Below the pieces are notes generated by a model that was given only the letters and a program-made list of their open reading frames with translations, did no database searches and was not told the DNA's origin. A DNA stretch of 55,680 nt from Psychromonas ossibalaenae ATCC BAA-1528 (GTDB lineage Bacteria > Pseudomonadota > Gammaproteobacteria > Enterobacterales > Psychromonadaceae): the NCBI RefSeq assembly GCF_000381745.1, contig NZ_KB906999.1:1-55680 (forward strand). Reading direction: 5' to 3'. A program made the translations under genes and the position numbers. The first letter of the stretch is position 1, and each line of letters begins with the position of its first letter. Shown piece by piece: positions 18,372 to 26,940 of this stretch.

Positions 18372-20384
18372 ATGAAGATGAAGCTGACAGATGATAGCAA
18401 CCTGCACCAGAAACTGCTGATCGCACACGGTCCTGTATTTGCGCTCTCCGGCATTCAAAAAGAGCTTACTAAACAGCACTTGAGCTGCGTGTGTATCAAT
18501 AATAAAAAAGAACTGCAGGTTCAGTCGCCTGCCCTGCTTATATTGGATAAACAACTGCTGACACAATTAAATCAAGACTCAGCAGGCAGATGGCATAAAC
18601 CGGAGTCATTACAAGTGATTGCTGAAGAGCATCTGGACATTGAAGCAGACCTCTATGTTCCAAAAGGGTTTACTAAAAAAGTAACAATGAAGCATATTGA
18701 ATCCGCACTGCAGTCTTTTATTCAGGACAGGCAGCAGGAACAGCTCTCACGTCTGCTGGCCGATAAATCGATCAACCTGAACAGATTAGCAGATATTGGT
18801 ATCGCCCTCTCTGCAGAAAAAAACCTGACCGCTCTGTTAATTAGAATTCTTACTGAAGGCCGAAAATTAGCCTGTTGTGATGCGGCCTCCCTGTTTCTTC
18901 TGGATAACCAGGACAGTAAAAACAGTAAACTGATACTAAAGCTCACTCAAAATGCTTCCATCGACTTTCACTTTGAGGAGCAGTGTTTTCCTCTTAATGA
19001 CAGCTCCATCTCCGGTTATGTAGCGACCCATGGGCGTGAATTAAATATAGATGACGTCTACGATCTCAAAGACAAACCTTATCAGTTTAACTCAATTTTC
19101 GACGATGCTACCGGTTACCGCTGCCGCTCACTACTAGCACTACCGATACAAAACCACCATGGCGAAGTCATCGGCATACTGCAGTTTATCAACCGTACCC
19201 GTCAGCCGGATATCCGCCTCAGCTCGCATAAGATCACCCGAGAAAATGTGATTGCCTTTGACGACAACATTTGTCCTCAGCTCAGGGCGCTGGCCAGCCA
19301 GTCAGCTATTGCCATTGAAAACCGCAGGCTGATTGAAAGTATACACGGACTGTTTAAAGGGTTTGTACAAGCTTCCGTTACAGCGATCGAGCAGCGGGAT
19401 CCTACCACCAGCGGTCATTCCTTTCGTGTAGCCGATTTATGCCTTGCTCTCGCTAAGTCGCTGCAGCAGGCTGCATTGCCTCAGTATCAAAAGCAGCTGC
19501 TCGATGAAAAAAAACTGCGCCAGCTCAAGTATGCTGCTCTGCTGCATGATTTCGGCAAAGTAGGTGTTCGCGAAGCCGTACTTACCAAAGCTAAAAAACT
19601 CACTGTACATCAACTGGATGTTATCAAATACCGTATCCGTCTTGCGCAGCAGACACTATTGCGCCAGAGAGCAGAAAGCGAACTGCAGCTGTTTCAGCAG
19701 CAAGGGTGCAGAAATTCGAACCGGCACCTAAGACAGCAGGAGCAGATACAACAGCAGATTGTTCAATTAGAACAGTTCTGGCAGGATATACTCAAGGCTA
19801 ATGAGCCCACTATACTGCCTGAATCTCTAAGCAGTAACCTCGAGCAGATTCACGCTTACCACGCACCTAATGACCACGGCATACTAACGCCGTTAATTAA
19901 CCACGAAGAGTTATTAGCCTTATCGATTCCTAAAGGAAGCCTTTCCCTCGATGAAATGACTGAGATCCGCTCGCATGTCACCCACACAGAGAACTTCCTA
20001 AGACAGATTCCCTGGACTCAAGAACTTCAGGATATCCCGGATATTGCGGCGGCTCACCATGAAAAAATAGACGGCAGCGGCTACCCGAGAGGATTAACAA
20101 CAAATCAGATTCCACTGCCGTCACAGATAATGACGGTCTGTGATATTTACGATGCGTTAACCGCATCTGACCGTCCCTATAAGCATGCCGTTCCCAATGA
20201 ACTGGCATTTAAAATTCTACATAATGAAGCAGAAAAACAGCAGCTCAACGGTGATCTGGTTAAATTATTTATCGATACTAAAGTCTATCTGGTTATTAAA
20301 GATAAGCTCTACAGGAAGCCGGGTAATACGGTCAGCTGTTTCCATCACCACGTTTGTGATTTTGATCTGCTGGACAACAGCTGA
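18372..20384 (+). CDS. GAF / HD-GYP domain protein (putative c-di-GMP phosphodiesterase)
   Basis: 670 residues. Residues about 130-315 form a GAF sensor (TEGRKLACCDAASLFLLDNQ and CRSLLALPIQNHHGEVIGIL). The HD-GYP domain follows (about 335-650): HSFRVADLCLA (about 345), LLHDFGKVGVREAVL (HD, about 388) and AAHHEKIDGSGYPRGL (HH plus GYP, about 559). All main metal ligands look present, so hydrolysis of cyclic di-GMP is likely. An insertion of about 110 Gln/Leu-rich residues, probably coiled coil, separates the HD and GYP parts, which is unusual. It heads a four-gene run; the adenylate cyclase starts 10 bp on. Confidence 0.88.
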   Translation: MKMKLTDDSNLHQKLLIAHGPVFALSGIQKELTKQHLSCVCINNKKELQVQSPALLILDKQLLTQLNQDSAGRWHKPESLQVIAEEHLDIEADLYVPKGFTKKVTMKHIESALQSFIQDRQQEQLSRLLADKSINLNRLADIGIALSAEKNLTALLIRILTEGRKLACCDAASLFLLDNQDSKNSKLILKLTQNASIDFHFEEQCFPLNDSSISGYVATHGRELNIDDVYDLKDKPYQFNSIFDDATGYRCRSLLALPIQNHHGEVIGILQFINRTRQPDIRLSSHKITRENVIAFDDNICPQLRALASQSAIAIENRRLIESIHGLFKGFVQASVTAIEQRDPTTSGHSFRVADLCLALAKSLQQAALPQYQKQLLDEKKLRQLKYAALLHDFGKVGVREAVLTKAKKLTVHQLDVIKYRIRLAQQTLLRQRAESELQLFQQQGCRNSNRHLRQQEQIQQQIVQLEQFWQDILKANEPTILPESLSSNLEQIHAYHAPNDHGILTPLINHEELLALSIPKGSLSLDEMTEIRSHVTHTENFLRQIPWTQELQDIPDIAAAHHEKIDGSGYPRGLTTNQIPLPSQIMTVCDIYDALTASDRPYKHAVPNELAFKILHNEAEKQQLNGDLVKLFIDTKVYLVIKDKLYRKPGNTVSCFHHHVCDFDLLDNS

Positions 20385-20394
20385 GGGAGTTTCA

Positions 20395-22326
20395 ATGAAA
20401 AACTCTCAGAGCAGCTGCAATAAAAAACGACAAAGTGACTTCAATAAAACATACAAAAAAAACCGTACTGTTTTAGCCGCACTGCTGCTGTTTATCAGCT
20501 TTCTAACCATTAATAGTATTTATCATCCTTTTATTAATTTCGATAATATCTGGTTGGATTTTGCAGTGAAGCAGTGGAGCAGCGACAGCACTGCGGATCC
20601 CGAGATTGTTGTTATTGATATCGATGATCCCAGTCTGCAGGCAATGAAAAATAGAGTCGGCCGCTGGCCCTGGCCCCGTTCGGTTCACGCAGAGCTGCTG
20701 GAGCAGTTACAGTTACAGCAGCCTAAAGCAGTGATTTTTGATATTTTGTTTGCCGAACCCGATATCTACCGTCCCGATGCTGATAAATACCTTTCCGAAG
20801 TGATCAGCGATGCCGACAATATCTTTCTACCGATACTTCATTTAAATTCAGATCAGCCCCGACTCTTCCCGAAACTTATCGACTATCCGCCCAGCGTCGG
20901 ACTAACTGTCACGCCTGATTCTGCACAAACATATAAACAGACCCGCGCGAATCTACTGCTTCCCGCAGCCGTCAACTCTGACGCCTGGAAACTGGGCACC
21001 ATTAATTTTTATCCCGATCCTGATGGCGTCGGACGCCGTTACCAGATACAACACCCGATTGAACTGTGGCGCATAGACTCATTACCAACCAAAGCAGCCC
21101 GTTATCTCGGCGCCAGGATTCCGGAGCAGAAAGAGATAATTCTAGACTGGCACAGGGCGGCATCCAGCGGCTCAGTATCACCCTATGCGACCTATTCTTA
21201 CGCGGCGATTTATAAAGCAGTCAGCGAGGAGCAGACTTTTATTCACAAAAACTTTTTCCACAATAAAATTATAATTATCGGCTCAACAGCAACGGGTCTG
21301 CATGACATAAAAAACACCCCGGTAAGCGGTCTGTTTCCCGCCGTGTATATTTTAGCCACTGCGCTTGATAACCTGCTGCACGGTCAGCAGCTGAGCCCTG
21401 TTCCAGTCGTAATCAACCTGCTGGCCGCAATTTTATTTCTACTGCTGCTGACACTCGGTCTGCTGCTTGCCAAACGCATCTTACCCGTAGCATTGGCTTT
21501 TCTAATGATAACGCTTTGTTATTATCTGGTCAGTTATCAACTGACCGGTTATAAGTTTCTGATGACGGTTAACAGCCCGATGATGATAATCAGCGGCTAT
21601 TTTTTCTCCGTACTGGTGGTGCAGTTTCTGCAGCGGCAGCGGGAATACACCTACGCTATTGATATTTTCGGACGGTTCATGGACCGCAACGTAGTCCGGC
21701 AGTTAGTTGACTCCGGTGAAACAGAGCAGGCGCTGCATGCTAAAAGCTGCAAAATTACGGTACTTTTTTCCGATATCCGTAATTTCACCACTCTCTCGGA
21801 AAAACATACCGCCCTGGAAATCGTCCAGCTTCTGGACGATTATTTTTCCATGCAGGTAAGAGTCATTTTCCGGCATCAAGGGACTCTGGATAAATTTATC
21901 GGTGATGCCATTATGGCCTTTTGGGGCGCCCCGCTGGAAAATGAAAATCAGGAAATACAAGCGGTAGAAGCCGCGCTGACTATGGTTGAGCAACTTGAAC
22001 GTTTCCGCCTTGAGCAGAAGCTTCCTGATTTTAATATCGGTATAGGTATCCATACCGGTGAAGGAGTTGTAGGGGCGATCGGCGGCGAACAGCGCTACGA
22101 TTACACCGTAATCGGTGATACGGTCAATGTTGCCAGCCGCATTGAGGGAGTTACCAAAAACCGCTGCAATATTCTTATATCAGAAGCAACTCGTAACGCC
22201 TGCAGAGATCATTTTGACTTTATTGAGCTTGGCAGCTATACCTTAAAAGGTAGAGAAGAACCCGTTACAGTATTTATACCAAAACGTCATGAAAACATGG
22301 AAATAATCACCACAGAAAACAGCTGA
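20395..22326 (+). CDS. CHASE2-domain class III adenylate cyclase
   Basis: 643 residues from the ATG at 20395 (GGGAG 5 bases before), not the far upstream frame start that overlaps the HD-GYP gene. Order: TM1 (about 25-45), periplasmic CHASE2 sensor (about 55-330, DPEIVVIDIDDPSLQAM and RVGRWPWPRSVHAELLEQL), three TMs (about 338-412), then the cyclase domain (about 450-620). Metal Asp residues are in TVLFSDIRNFTTLS (about 454) and FIGDAIMAFWG (about 500); the adenine-specifying Lys in TLDKFIGD is present, and DYTVIGDTVNVASRIE is canonical. It should make cAMP in response to an unknown periplasmic signal. Confidence 0.93.
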   Translation: MKNSQSSCNKKRQSDFNKTYKKNRTVLAALLLFISFLTINSIYHPFINFDNIWLDFAVKQWSSDSTADPEIVVIDIDDPSLQAMKNRVGRWPWPRSVHAELLEQLQLQQPKAVIFDILFAEPDIYRPDADKYLSEVISDADNIFLPILHLNSDQPRLFPKLIDYPPSVGLTVTPDSAQTYKQTRANLLLPAAVNSDAWKLGTINFYPDPDGVGRRYQIQHPIELWRIDSLPTKAARYLGARIPEQKEIILDWHRAASSGSVSPYATYSYAAIYKAVSEEQTFIHKNFFHNKIIIIGSTATGLHDIKNTPVSGLFPAVYILATALDNLLHGQQLSPVPVVINLLAAILFLLLLTLGLLLAKRILPVALAFLMITLCYYLVSYQLTGYKFLMTVNSPMMIISGYFFSVLVVQFLQRQREYTYAIDIFGRFMDRNVVRQLVDSGETEQALHAKSCKITVLFSDIRNFTTLSEKHTALEIVQLLDDYFSMQVRVIFRHQGTLDKFIGDAIMAFWGAPLENENQEIQAVEAALTMVEQLERFRLEQKLPDFNIGIGIHTGEGVVGAIGGEQRYDYTVIGDTVNVASRIEGVTKNRCNILISEATRNACRDHFDFIELGSYTLKGREEPVTVFIPKRHENMEIITTENS

Positions 22327-22435
22327 ACTAAAAGCCTGACAGCGAAATAGAAGCATGCTCTGCCAGCGCCTTTAACTACAGCAGAATAACTCAAAAATCG
22401 ACATTTTCAACTTGCTTATATCAGGGAGAAAAGCA

Positions 22436-22909
22436 GTGAAAAACTTATTGATTATAGTTGCCGTCAACCTATTATTCAGCACTTTTTCAGCATCGGCACA
22501 ACAGGCATCAACAATTATTGATGCACATTTGAAAACATCCCCGTCCATCAGAAGCGAATCTATCGAATTCCTAAAAACAGATACATCTGTCATTATTCTC
22601 GAGCGACAGGGAGGCTGGTACCGAGTAGAGACATTTCCGCAGCTGCAGGGCTGGTTAAAAATGCTGTGGCTGCGCTACTCAGTGACAGGCACAAGCGATA
22701 ATGGTTTTTCACTGCTCACCGAGGGGGGTGGTGTTACTGTGGCAACAGGAATCCGCGGGCTGTCTGAAGAAGAGCTTGAAAAAGGCCAGGGTGATCCCTA
22801 TGCCGTCAATACGCTGGAGCGTTTCACGGTTTCGCCAGAGCAGGCCAAAGCCTTTGCGAAAGCCGGCGGTCTGAAGAAAAAACACCTGCCTTATGCAGAC
22901 ACAGAATAG
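22436..22909 (+). CDS. Exported SH3-like domain protein
   Basis: 157 residues from a GTG at 22436 with AGGGAG 7 bases before; this gives the clean signal peptide MKNLLIIVAVNLLFSTFSAS with cleavage near AQA/Q. An SH3b-type domain follows (about 27-85: LKTSPSIRSESIEFLKTDTS, RQGGWYRVETFPQLQGWLK). The C-terminal 70 residues hold VATGIRGLSEEELEKGQ and end with FAKAGGLKKKHLPYAD. It lies between the CHASE2 cyclase and an M48 protease lipoprotein, a grouping I recall from other proteobacteria. A peptidoglycan or protein-binding adaptor role is inference. Confidence 0.8.
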   Translation: MKNLLIIVAVNLLFSTFSASAQQASTIIDAHLKTSPSIRSESIEFLKTDTSVIILERQGGWYRVETFPQLQGWLKMLWLRYSVTGTSDNGFSLLTEGGGVTVATGIRGLSEEELEKGQGDPYAVNTLERFTVSPEQAKAFAKAGGLKKKHLPYADTE

Positions 22910-22922
22910 CAGGGAGCTGAAC

Positions 22923-23825
22923 ATGAAAAACAGTAAACGGAATTTATGGAAAACAGCAGGTCTCACAGTTTTAATAAGCATGGTCTTATCACTGACCAGC
23001 TGCAAAACCACAGATTTAGGGCTGGACAATATCGACCTCGATCAGCTGACCAATACCTTTGAAAAATTCATTGACCTCGGCGATAAAACTGAAGAGCAGG
23101 AACAGGCCTTTGGAAACGAAGTTGCACAGGTGCTGCTAACCGACAGTCGCCTGTTAAATAACGATCAAGTTCAGCGTTACGTTAACAGTGTCGGTCAGTG
23201 GCTGGTGCAGAACAGTGAACGTCCGAACCTTAACTGGCACTTTATCGTACTCGATGATAAAAGTTTTAACGCTTTTGCCGCCCCCGGTGGTTATATCTTT
23301 ATTACAGCAGGCACCCTGTTGAGATTAAACAATGAAGCGGAGCTGGCCGGCGTACTTGCCCACGAAATGGCACACGTATTAAAACGCCACTATTTAGAAG
23401 CGCTGCAGAAACAGACGCAGCTGGATCTGGCGTCTGACATCGGCATACTAGCCTATCAGATTAAAAGTACCAGAAGAGACAACTATGACAGCGATACCAT
23501 TGAAAATATGGAACTGGCTGAAGAAATCAGCTCTGCAATGGATGACCTGTATACCAATGGTTTAGCCAGAGGAGATGAAGAGCAGGCCGATAATATGGCT
23601 GTTATTATCTGCGCTCGGGCGGGTTATGATCCCTACTCTTATATTGCTGTTATACAGAAAATAGCCAGCGAAAAACCGGACTCTGCGGGCTGGCAGACCT
23701 TTATGAAACGCCATCCGTCGGCTAATGATCGCCTGACGGCATTACAACCTCTAATGGACAGCGTATTTTCTTCCCCTGGAAACTACCTGACTCTAAGCAG
23801 TCGTTACCAAAAATCAATCCGTTAA
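22923..23825 (+). CDS. M48-family metalloprotease lipoprotein
   Basis: 300 residues from the ATG at 22923 (GGGAGC 7 bases before). The lipoprotein signal MKNSKRNLWKTAGLTVLISM continues to lipobox LTSC, acylated Cys at about 31. The zinc site HEMAHVLKRH (about 148-157, HExxH) and a downstream RGDEEQADNMAV (third ligand Glu, about 221) are intact, so an active BepA/LoiP-like periplasmic protease is expected, perhaps acting on outer-membrane proteins. It is the last gene of the HD-GYP/cyclase/SH3 run, 13 bp after the SH3 gene, with a stem-loop after it. Confidence 0.9.
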   Translation: MKNSKRNLWKTAGLTVLISMVLSLTSCKTTDLGLDNIDLDQLTNTFEKFIDLGDKTEEQEQAFGNEVAQVLLTDSRLLNNDQVQRYVNSVGQWLVQNSERPNLNWHFIVLDDKSFNAFAAPGGYIFITAGTLLRLNNEAELAGVLAHEMAHVLKRHYLEALQKQTQLDLASDIGILAYQIKSTRRDNYDSDTIENMELAEEISSAMDDLYTNGLARGDEEQADNMAVIICARAGYDPYSYIAVIQKIASEKPDSAGWQTFMKRHPSANDRLTALQPLMDSVFSSPGNYLTLSSRYQKSIR

Positions 23826-23832
23826 CAACAAC

Positions 23833-23862
23833 AGTCAGTTTCAGCCGCTCCTGAAACTGACT
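23833..23862. terminator. Stem-loop after the M48 protease gene
   Basis: AGTCAGTTTCAG / CTGAAACTGACT, a perfect 12-bp stem with 6-base loop, 8 bp after the stop. The T-run is poor (TAAAAC), so strength is uncertain. Confidence 0.6.
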
Positions 23863-24075
23863 TAAAACAACCATTTTTTACAAGTAAATGTCACATACCT
23901 TTATCTACGCTTAGCGCTAAGTATGTTCAGGCTTATACACTGTGTTATTTCTTTAACACTTGCTGTTAGCCCCCTCCTTTTCAGCTGTGATCAAACAAAT
24001 CCTCAGCAGCCTGTACTTATATGCTTATCAGCTATAATCAATAATACGTGATGATCTTTTCAAGAGGACAAAATT

Positions 24076-24813
24076 ATGCTCCGTACACTGCTTCTTATTG
24101 TAATTATGTTGTTTTCTCCTAACTTACTGGCACAAAAAATAACACTCGCTAATGGTGAATGGGCTCCTTATCTATCCAAAGATCTTAAACAGTATGGTTA
24201 TATTGCACATATTGTCAGTGAAGCCTTTGCAGAAGAGGGAATCGAAGTTGAATATGTATTCTTACCCTGGAAACGAGGTTATGAACAGGCAAAAGAGGGA
24301 AAATATGACGGTACACTGATCTGGGGATTTTCTGAAGAGCGTGCTGCAGACTTTCTTTACAGCGATGTTGTGGCAGTGCTCGGTACAGGTCTGTTCGTAC
24401 AGAAAGGAAAAAATATCGAATGGAACGAAATGAAAGATATTAGTAAATATAATATCGGCGGCGTTCTCGGTTATGCATACGGCACAGAGAATCTGGAAGC
24501 TTCGGGTGCGATGAAGATAAAGCGCATCAGCAGCGATGAAGCTAACTTTAAAAAACTGGCAAGCGGACGCTTAGATATTGTGCTTGAAAATGGCGACGTC
24601 GGCCTGGAAATTGTAACCCGCTTGGGTCTTAATGATAAAGTATCTCTTCTTCCCAAATTACTGACCTCTAGAGATTACTCTGTCATTATTTCCAAAAACA
24701 CGAAAAATGCACAAGTGCTGGTTGATGCTTTTAACCGCGGTTTTCAAAAGCTCAAAGCCGACGGGCGTTATCAAAAATATATTGAGGCATCCCGCCGTGG
24801 TGAATATAAATAA
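24076..24813 (+). CDS. Periplasmic solute-binding protein (SBP_bac_3 type), solitary
   Basis: 245 residues with a signal peptide of about 19 residues (MLRTLLLIVIMLFSPNLLAQ). Typical features are LANGEWAPYLSKDLKQYG, EYVFLPWKRGYEQAKEGKYD and NIGGVLGYAYGTENLE. The FLPWKRGYE motif is shared with the 48416 protein (FRPWKRGFS) and approximates PWARV of the 28427 gene, so these belong to one paralogous group. AGAGGAC precedes the ATG. No ABC permease or ATPase is adjacent; the MATE gene downstream is on the other strand. Ligand unknown, a small polar or amino-acid-like compound by family. Confidence 0.85.
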   Translation: MLRTLLLIVIMLFSPNLLAQKITLANGEWAPYLSKDLKQYGYIAHIVSEAFAEEGIEVEYVFLPWKRGYEQAKEGKYDGTLIWGFSEERAADFLYSDVVAVLGTGLFVQKGKNIEWNEMKDISKYNIGGVLGYAYGTENLEASGAMKIKRISSDEANFKKLASGRLDIVLENGDVGLEIVTRLGLNDKVSLLPKLLTSRDYSVIISKNTKNAQVLVDAFNRGFQKLKADGRYQKYIEASRRGEYK

Positions 24814-24837
24814 CAGCAGGGAAAACAGTAAGGGATC

Positions 24838-26196
24838 TTATTCAGATCCCTTAACATGGGCTAAATTCGCACTATGCTCAAGCCGGACAATGGTTCGTCG
24901 ATAAAAATACCAGGCAGCCAGCCCTGCCAGACAGTTTCCTATCAATGCCCCGATAAACAGCCCTTTTATCTGACCAATTTGAGCACCTAGCCATAAACAA
25001 GGCAGAAAAAAAGCAAATAAGCGCAGTGCAGAGATAAGCAGCGCATCACCAAGTTTAGCTAATGCATTAGACACTGAAACCATCAGCATACAAATGCCTA
25101 AAGGAGCTAAACTAAAGGGGACAAATGTCAGATGCCAGTTAAGAATACTCTCCACATTTTGTTCACTCGTCATTAAAGCTGCCAGCCATGAAGAGGAAAG
25201 TAAAGTAAGCAGCGCAACCAGCAGCTGCAGGCCTAAAATAAACCTGCAGGCAATACTGACCAGCTGACGGATAGCAGTAATTTTTCCAGCACCAAGCAGA
25301 CGACCGATCATAGGCGGCATGGACATAGTCAAAGCCAGCACGGCCACAATCGCAAAAAACTCATAGCGAGATGCCAGCGCCCAGGCGGCAACAGAAGCGG
25401 TGCCGTAACCGGCAATCAGTTTTGTTGCCAGCATCGAAGACAGCGGCGGCAGCAGCTGACTTATCATGGCCGGCCCCATGATTTTTGTAATGGAATTTAT
25501 ACTGGCGGAAATATCGAGCCCATGCCAGTTGAAACTTGCCCAATGTTTTTTCAACACCTTTGGCGCAACCACCAGAATACCGCAGCTGAACGCCACAACG
25601 GTAGCCAGAGCGGCCCCTTTAATACCCATATCTAAAGTAAAGATAAACACAGGATCCAGCACTAAATTCACCGCACTGGTAACCATCATCATAGTACCGG
25701 GTAAAAATGTATTACCATTAGCACGGCAGACGCTGTAATAAAAATACAATACCGCTCCTACCCAGGCACTCAGCAGCCAGTAAGGCCAGTAGACATCAAT
25801 CACGGCATAAACAGGCGGCGGTGCACTTAGCATAGACAAAATCGGGCGGCGCAGCAGCCATAGAGCAATACAGATTACCGCTACCCCAAGCGACCCCATG
25901 AGTAAAACTAATCCACCGAGCTGCTTAGCGTAGGTGTGTTTATCAGCACCTAATGCACGCGCAAGTATAGCCGTTGTGGCGATCCCCAAACCAACTTGAA
26001 TACCAATAATGACCATCTGCACCGGCAGTGTAAATCCCTGTGCGGCTAAAGGAAGTACACCAAGCTGGCCGATAAACGCACTGTCGACTAACTGAAAGCT
26101 CATTAGTGACAGTACGCCGAACAACATTGGCCAGGTCATTGTAAATAACTGTCGTGCCGGTGAATCATTAGTTTGTTGTGTTTCTGCTAACTGCAT
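24838..26196 (-). CDS. MATE-family efflux transporter
   Basis: 452 residues with about 12 hydrophobic segments in two similar halves, the MATE size. Landmarks are TMTWPMLFGVLSLMSFQLVD near the N-terminus (TM1), FIGQLGVLPLAAQGFTLPVQ (TM2) and GTASVAAWALASRYEFFAIV in the second half. These pumps expel cationic or hydrophobic compounds using Na+ or H+. It lies downstream of the TetR regulator on the same strand (36-bp gap), so both are likely transcribed from the operator region at 26858-26928 and the pump is probably induced by the same compounds as the divergent flavin reductase. Confidence 0.9.
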   Translation of the reverse strand: MQLAETQQTNDSPARQLFTMTWPMLFGVLSLMSFQLVDSAFIGQLGVLPLAAQGFTLPVQMVIIGIQVGLGIATTAILARALGADKHTYAKQLGGLVLLMGSLGVAVICIALWLLRRPILSMLSAPPPVYAVIDVYWPYWLLSAWVGAVLYFYYSVCRANGNTFLPGTMMMVTSAVNLVLDPVFIFTLDMGIKGAALATVVAFSCGILVVAPKVLKKHWASFNWHGLDISASINSITKIMGPAMISQLLPPLSSMLATKLIAGYGTASVAAWALASRYEFFAIVAVLALTMSMPPMIGRLLGAGKITAIRQLVSIACRFILGLQLLVALLTLLSSSWLAALMTSEQNVESILNWHLTFVPFSLAPLGICMLMVSVSNALAKLGDALLISALRLFAFFLPCLWLGAQIGQIKGLFIGALIGNCLAGLAAWYFYRRTIVRLEHSANLAHVKGSE

Positions 26197-26232
26197 AAAT
26201 AGGCCGTTTATATATTAAGGTTAACTGCTGCT

Positions 26233-26823
26233 TTAACAGGCACATATATCCTGATAAAGCTGATCTGCCAGCTGCTGCAGCACTTCCGGCTGAGGATGGG
26301 TATGAGCAAATGTTCTTAATCCATATATACCCATCACAAAATAACGAGCCAGGTGAGCACTGTCTCTGTTTGTTTTAAGGGCACCTGATTCTTTGGCTTG
26401 TTCAAACAGTGCGCCTAACGCATTCTGCCAGTCAGTAAGACTAGCGCTGATACTATGACGAATTTCATCATCCTGACCTGCTGTCTCATTAAGCGCCTTG
26501 GTCAGTAAACAGGCTTTAGCCGTATCACAGCTTAAACACTCACTAACGATATTATTCAGATAGTTTTTCAGGGCGGCTAACACCGGCTGTGAACCGTCAA
26601 AAAATCCTTGAAATTCAGTAGTTCGATCCTGATTATACTGCTCTAACGCAGCTAATAATAAACCGCGTTTATTTTCAAAAGCGCAGTAAATGGAGCCGGG
26701 GTGCAGTCCGGTTGCACGGCTAAGATCCTGCATACTCGTTTTTGCGTATCCTTTGTGCATAAAGGCAGTCATGGCAGAGCGCAGTACTGCTTCTCTATTA
26801 AATTCGGCATTTCTCATTTTCAT
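26233..26823 (-). CDS. TetR-family regulator (NemR-like context)
   Basis: 196 residues. The N-terminal HTH (about 10-55: FNREAVLRSAMTAFMHKGYA, then TSMQDLSRATGLHPGSIYCA) is classic TetR. The C-terminal ligand domain holds ECLSCDTAKACLLTKALNE (about 96-114) with several Cys; NemR-type regulators sense electrophiles through a cysteine in this region, so redox or electrophile sensing is possible but inferred. It is divergent from an Old Yellow Enzyme gene and leads into a MATE gene. Three palindromes with GAAT/ATTC arms lie between the divergent genes and are its likely operators. Confidence 0.9.
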   Translation of the reverse strand: MKMRNAEFNREAVLRSAMTAFMHKGYAKTSMQDLSRATGLHPGSIYCAFENKRGLLLAALEQYNQDRTTEFQGFFDGSQPVLAALKNYLNNIVSECLSCDTAKACLLTKALNETAGQDDEIRHSISASLTDWQNALGALFEQAKESGALKTNRDSAHLARYFVMGIYGLRTFAHTHPQPEVLQQLADQLYQDICAC

Positions 26824-26857
26824 ACTCAGTAATTAACTCTGGTGCAGTATACTTAAT

Positions 26858-26928
26858 TTTGAATGTTTGTTCAAAATAACACTTGAATGAACATTCAAAG
26901 CACAGTATCTTGAATAAACATTCAAGAT
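26858..26928. promoter_or_regulatory. Three TetR-type operator palindromes
   Basis: Three related inverted repeats fill the divergent promoter region: TTTGAAtgtttgTTCAAA (26858-26875), TTGAATGaaCATTCAA (26883-26898) and ATCTTGAATaaacATTCAAGAT (26907-26928). All share TTGAA...TTCAA cores spaced about 25 bp apart. The third lies 12 bp before the reductase ATG, so binding would block that gene directly. They fit autoregulation by the adjacent TetR protein. Confidence 0.8.
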
Positions 26929-26940
26929 AGAGAGAAGCTT

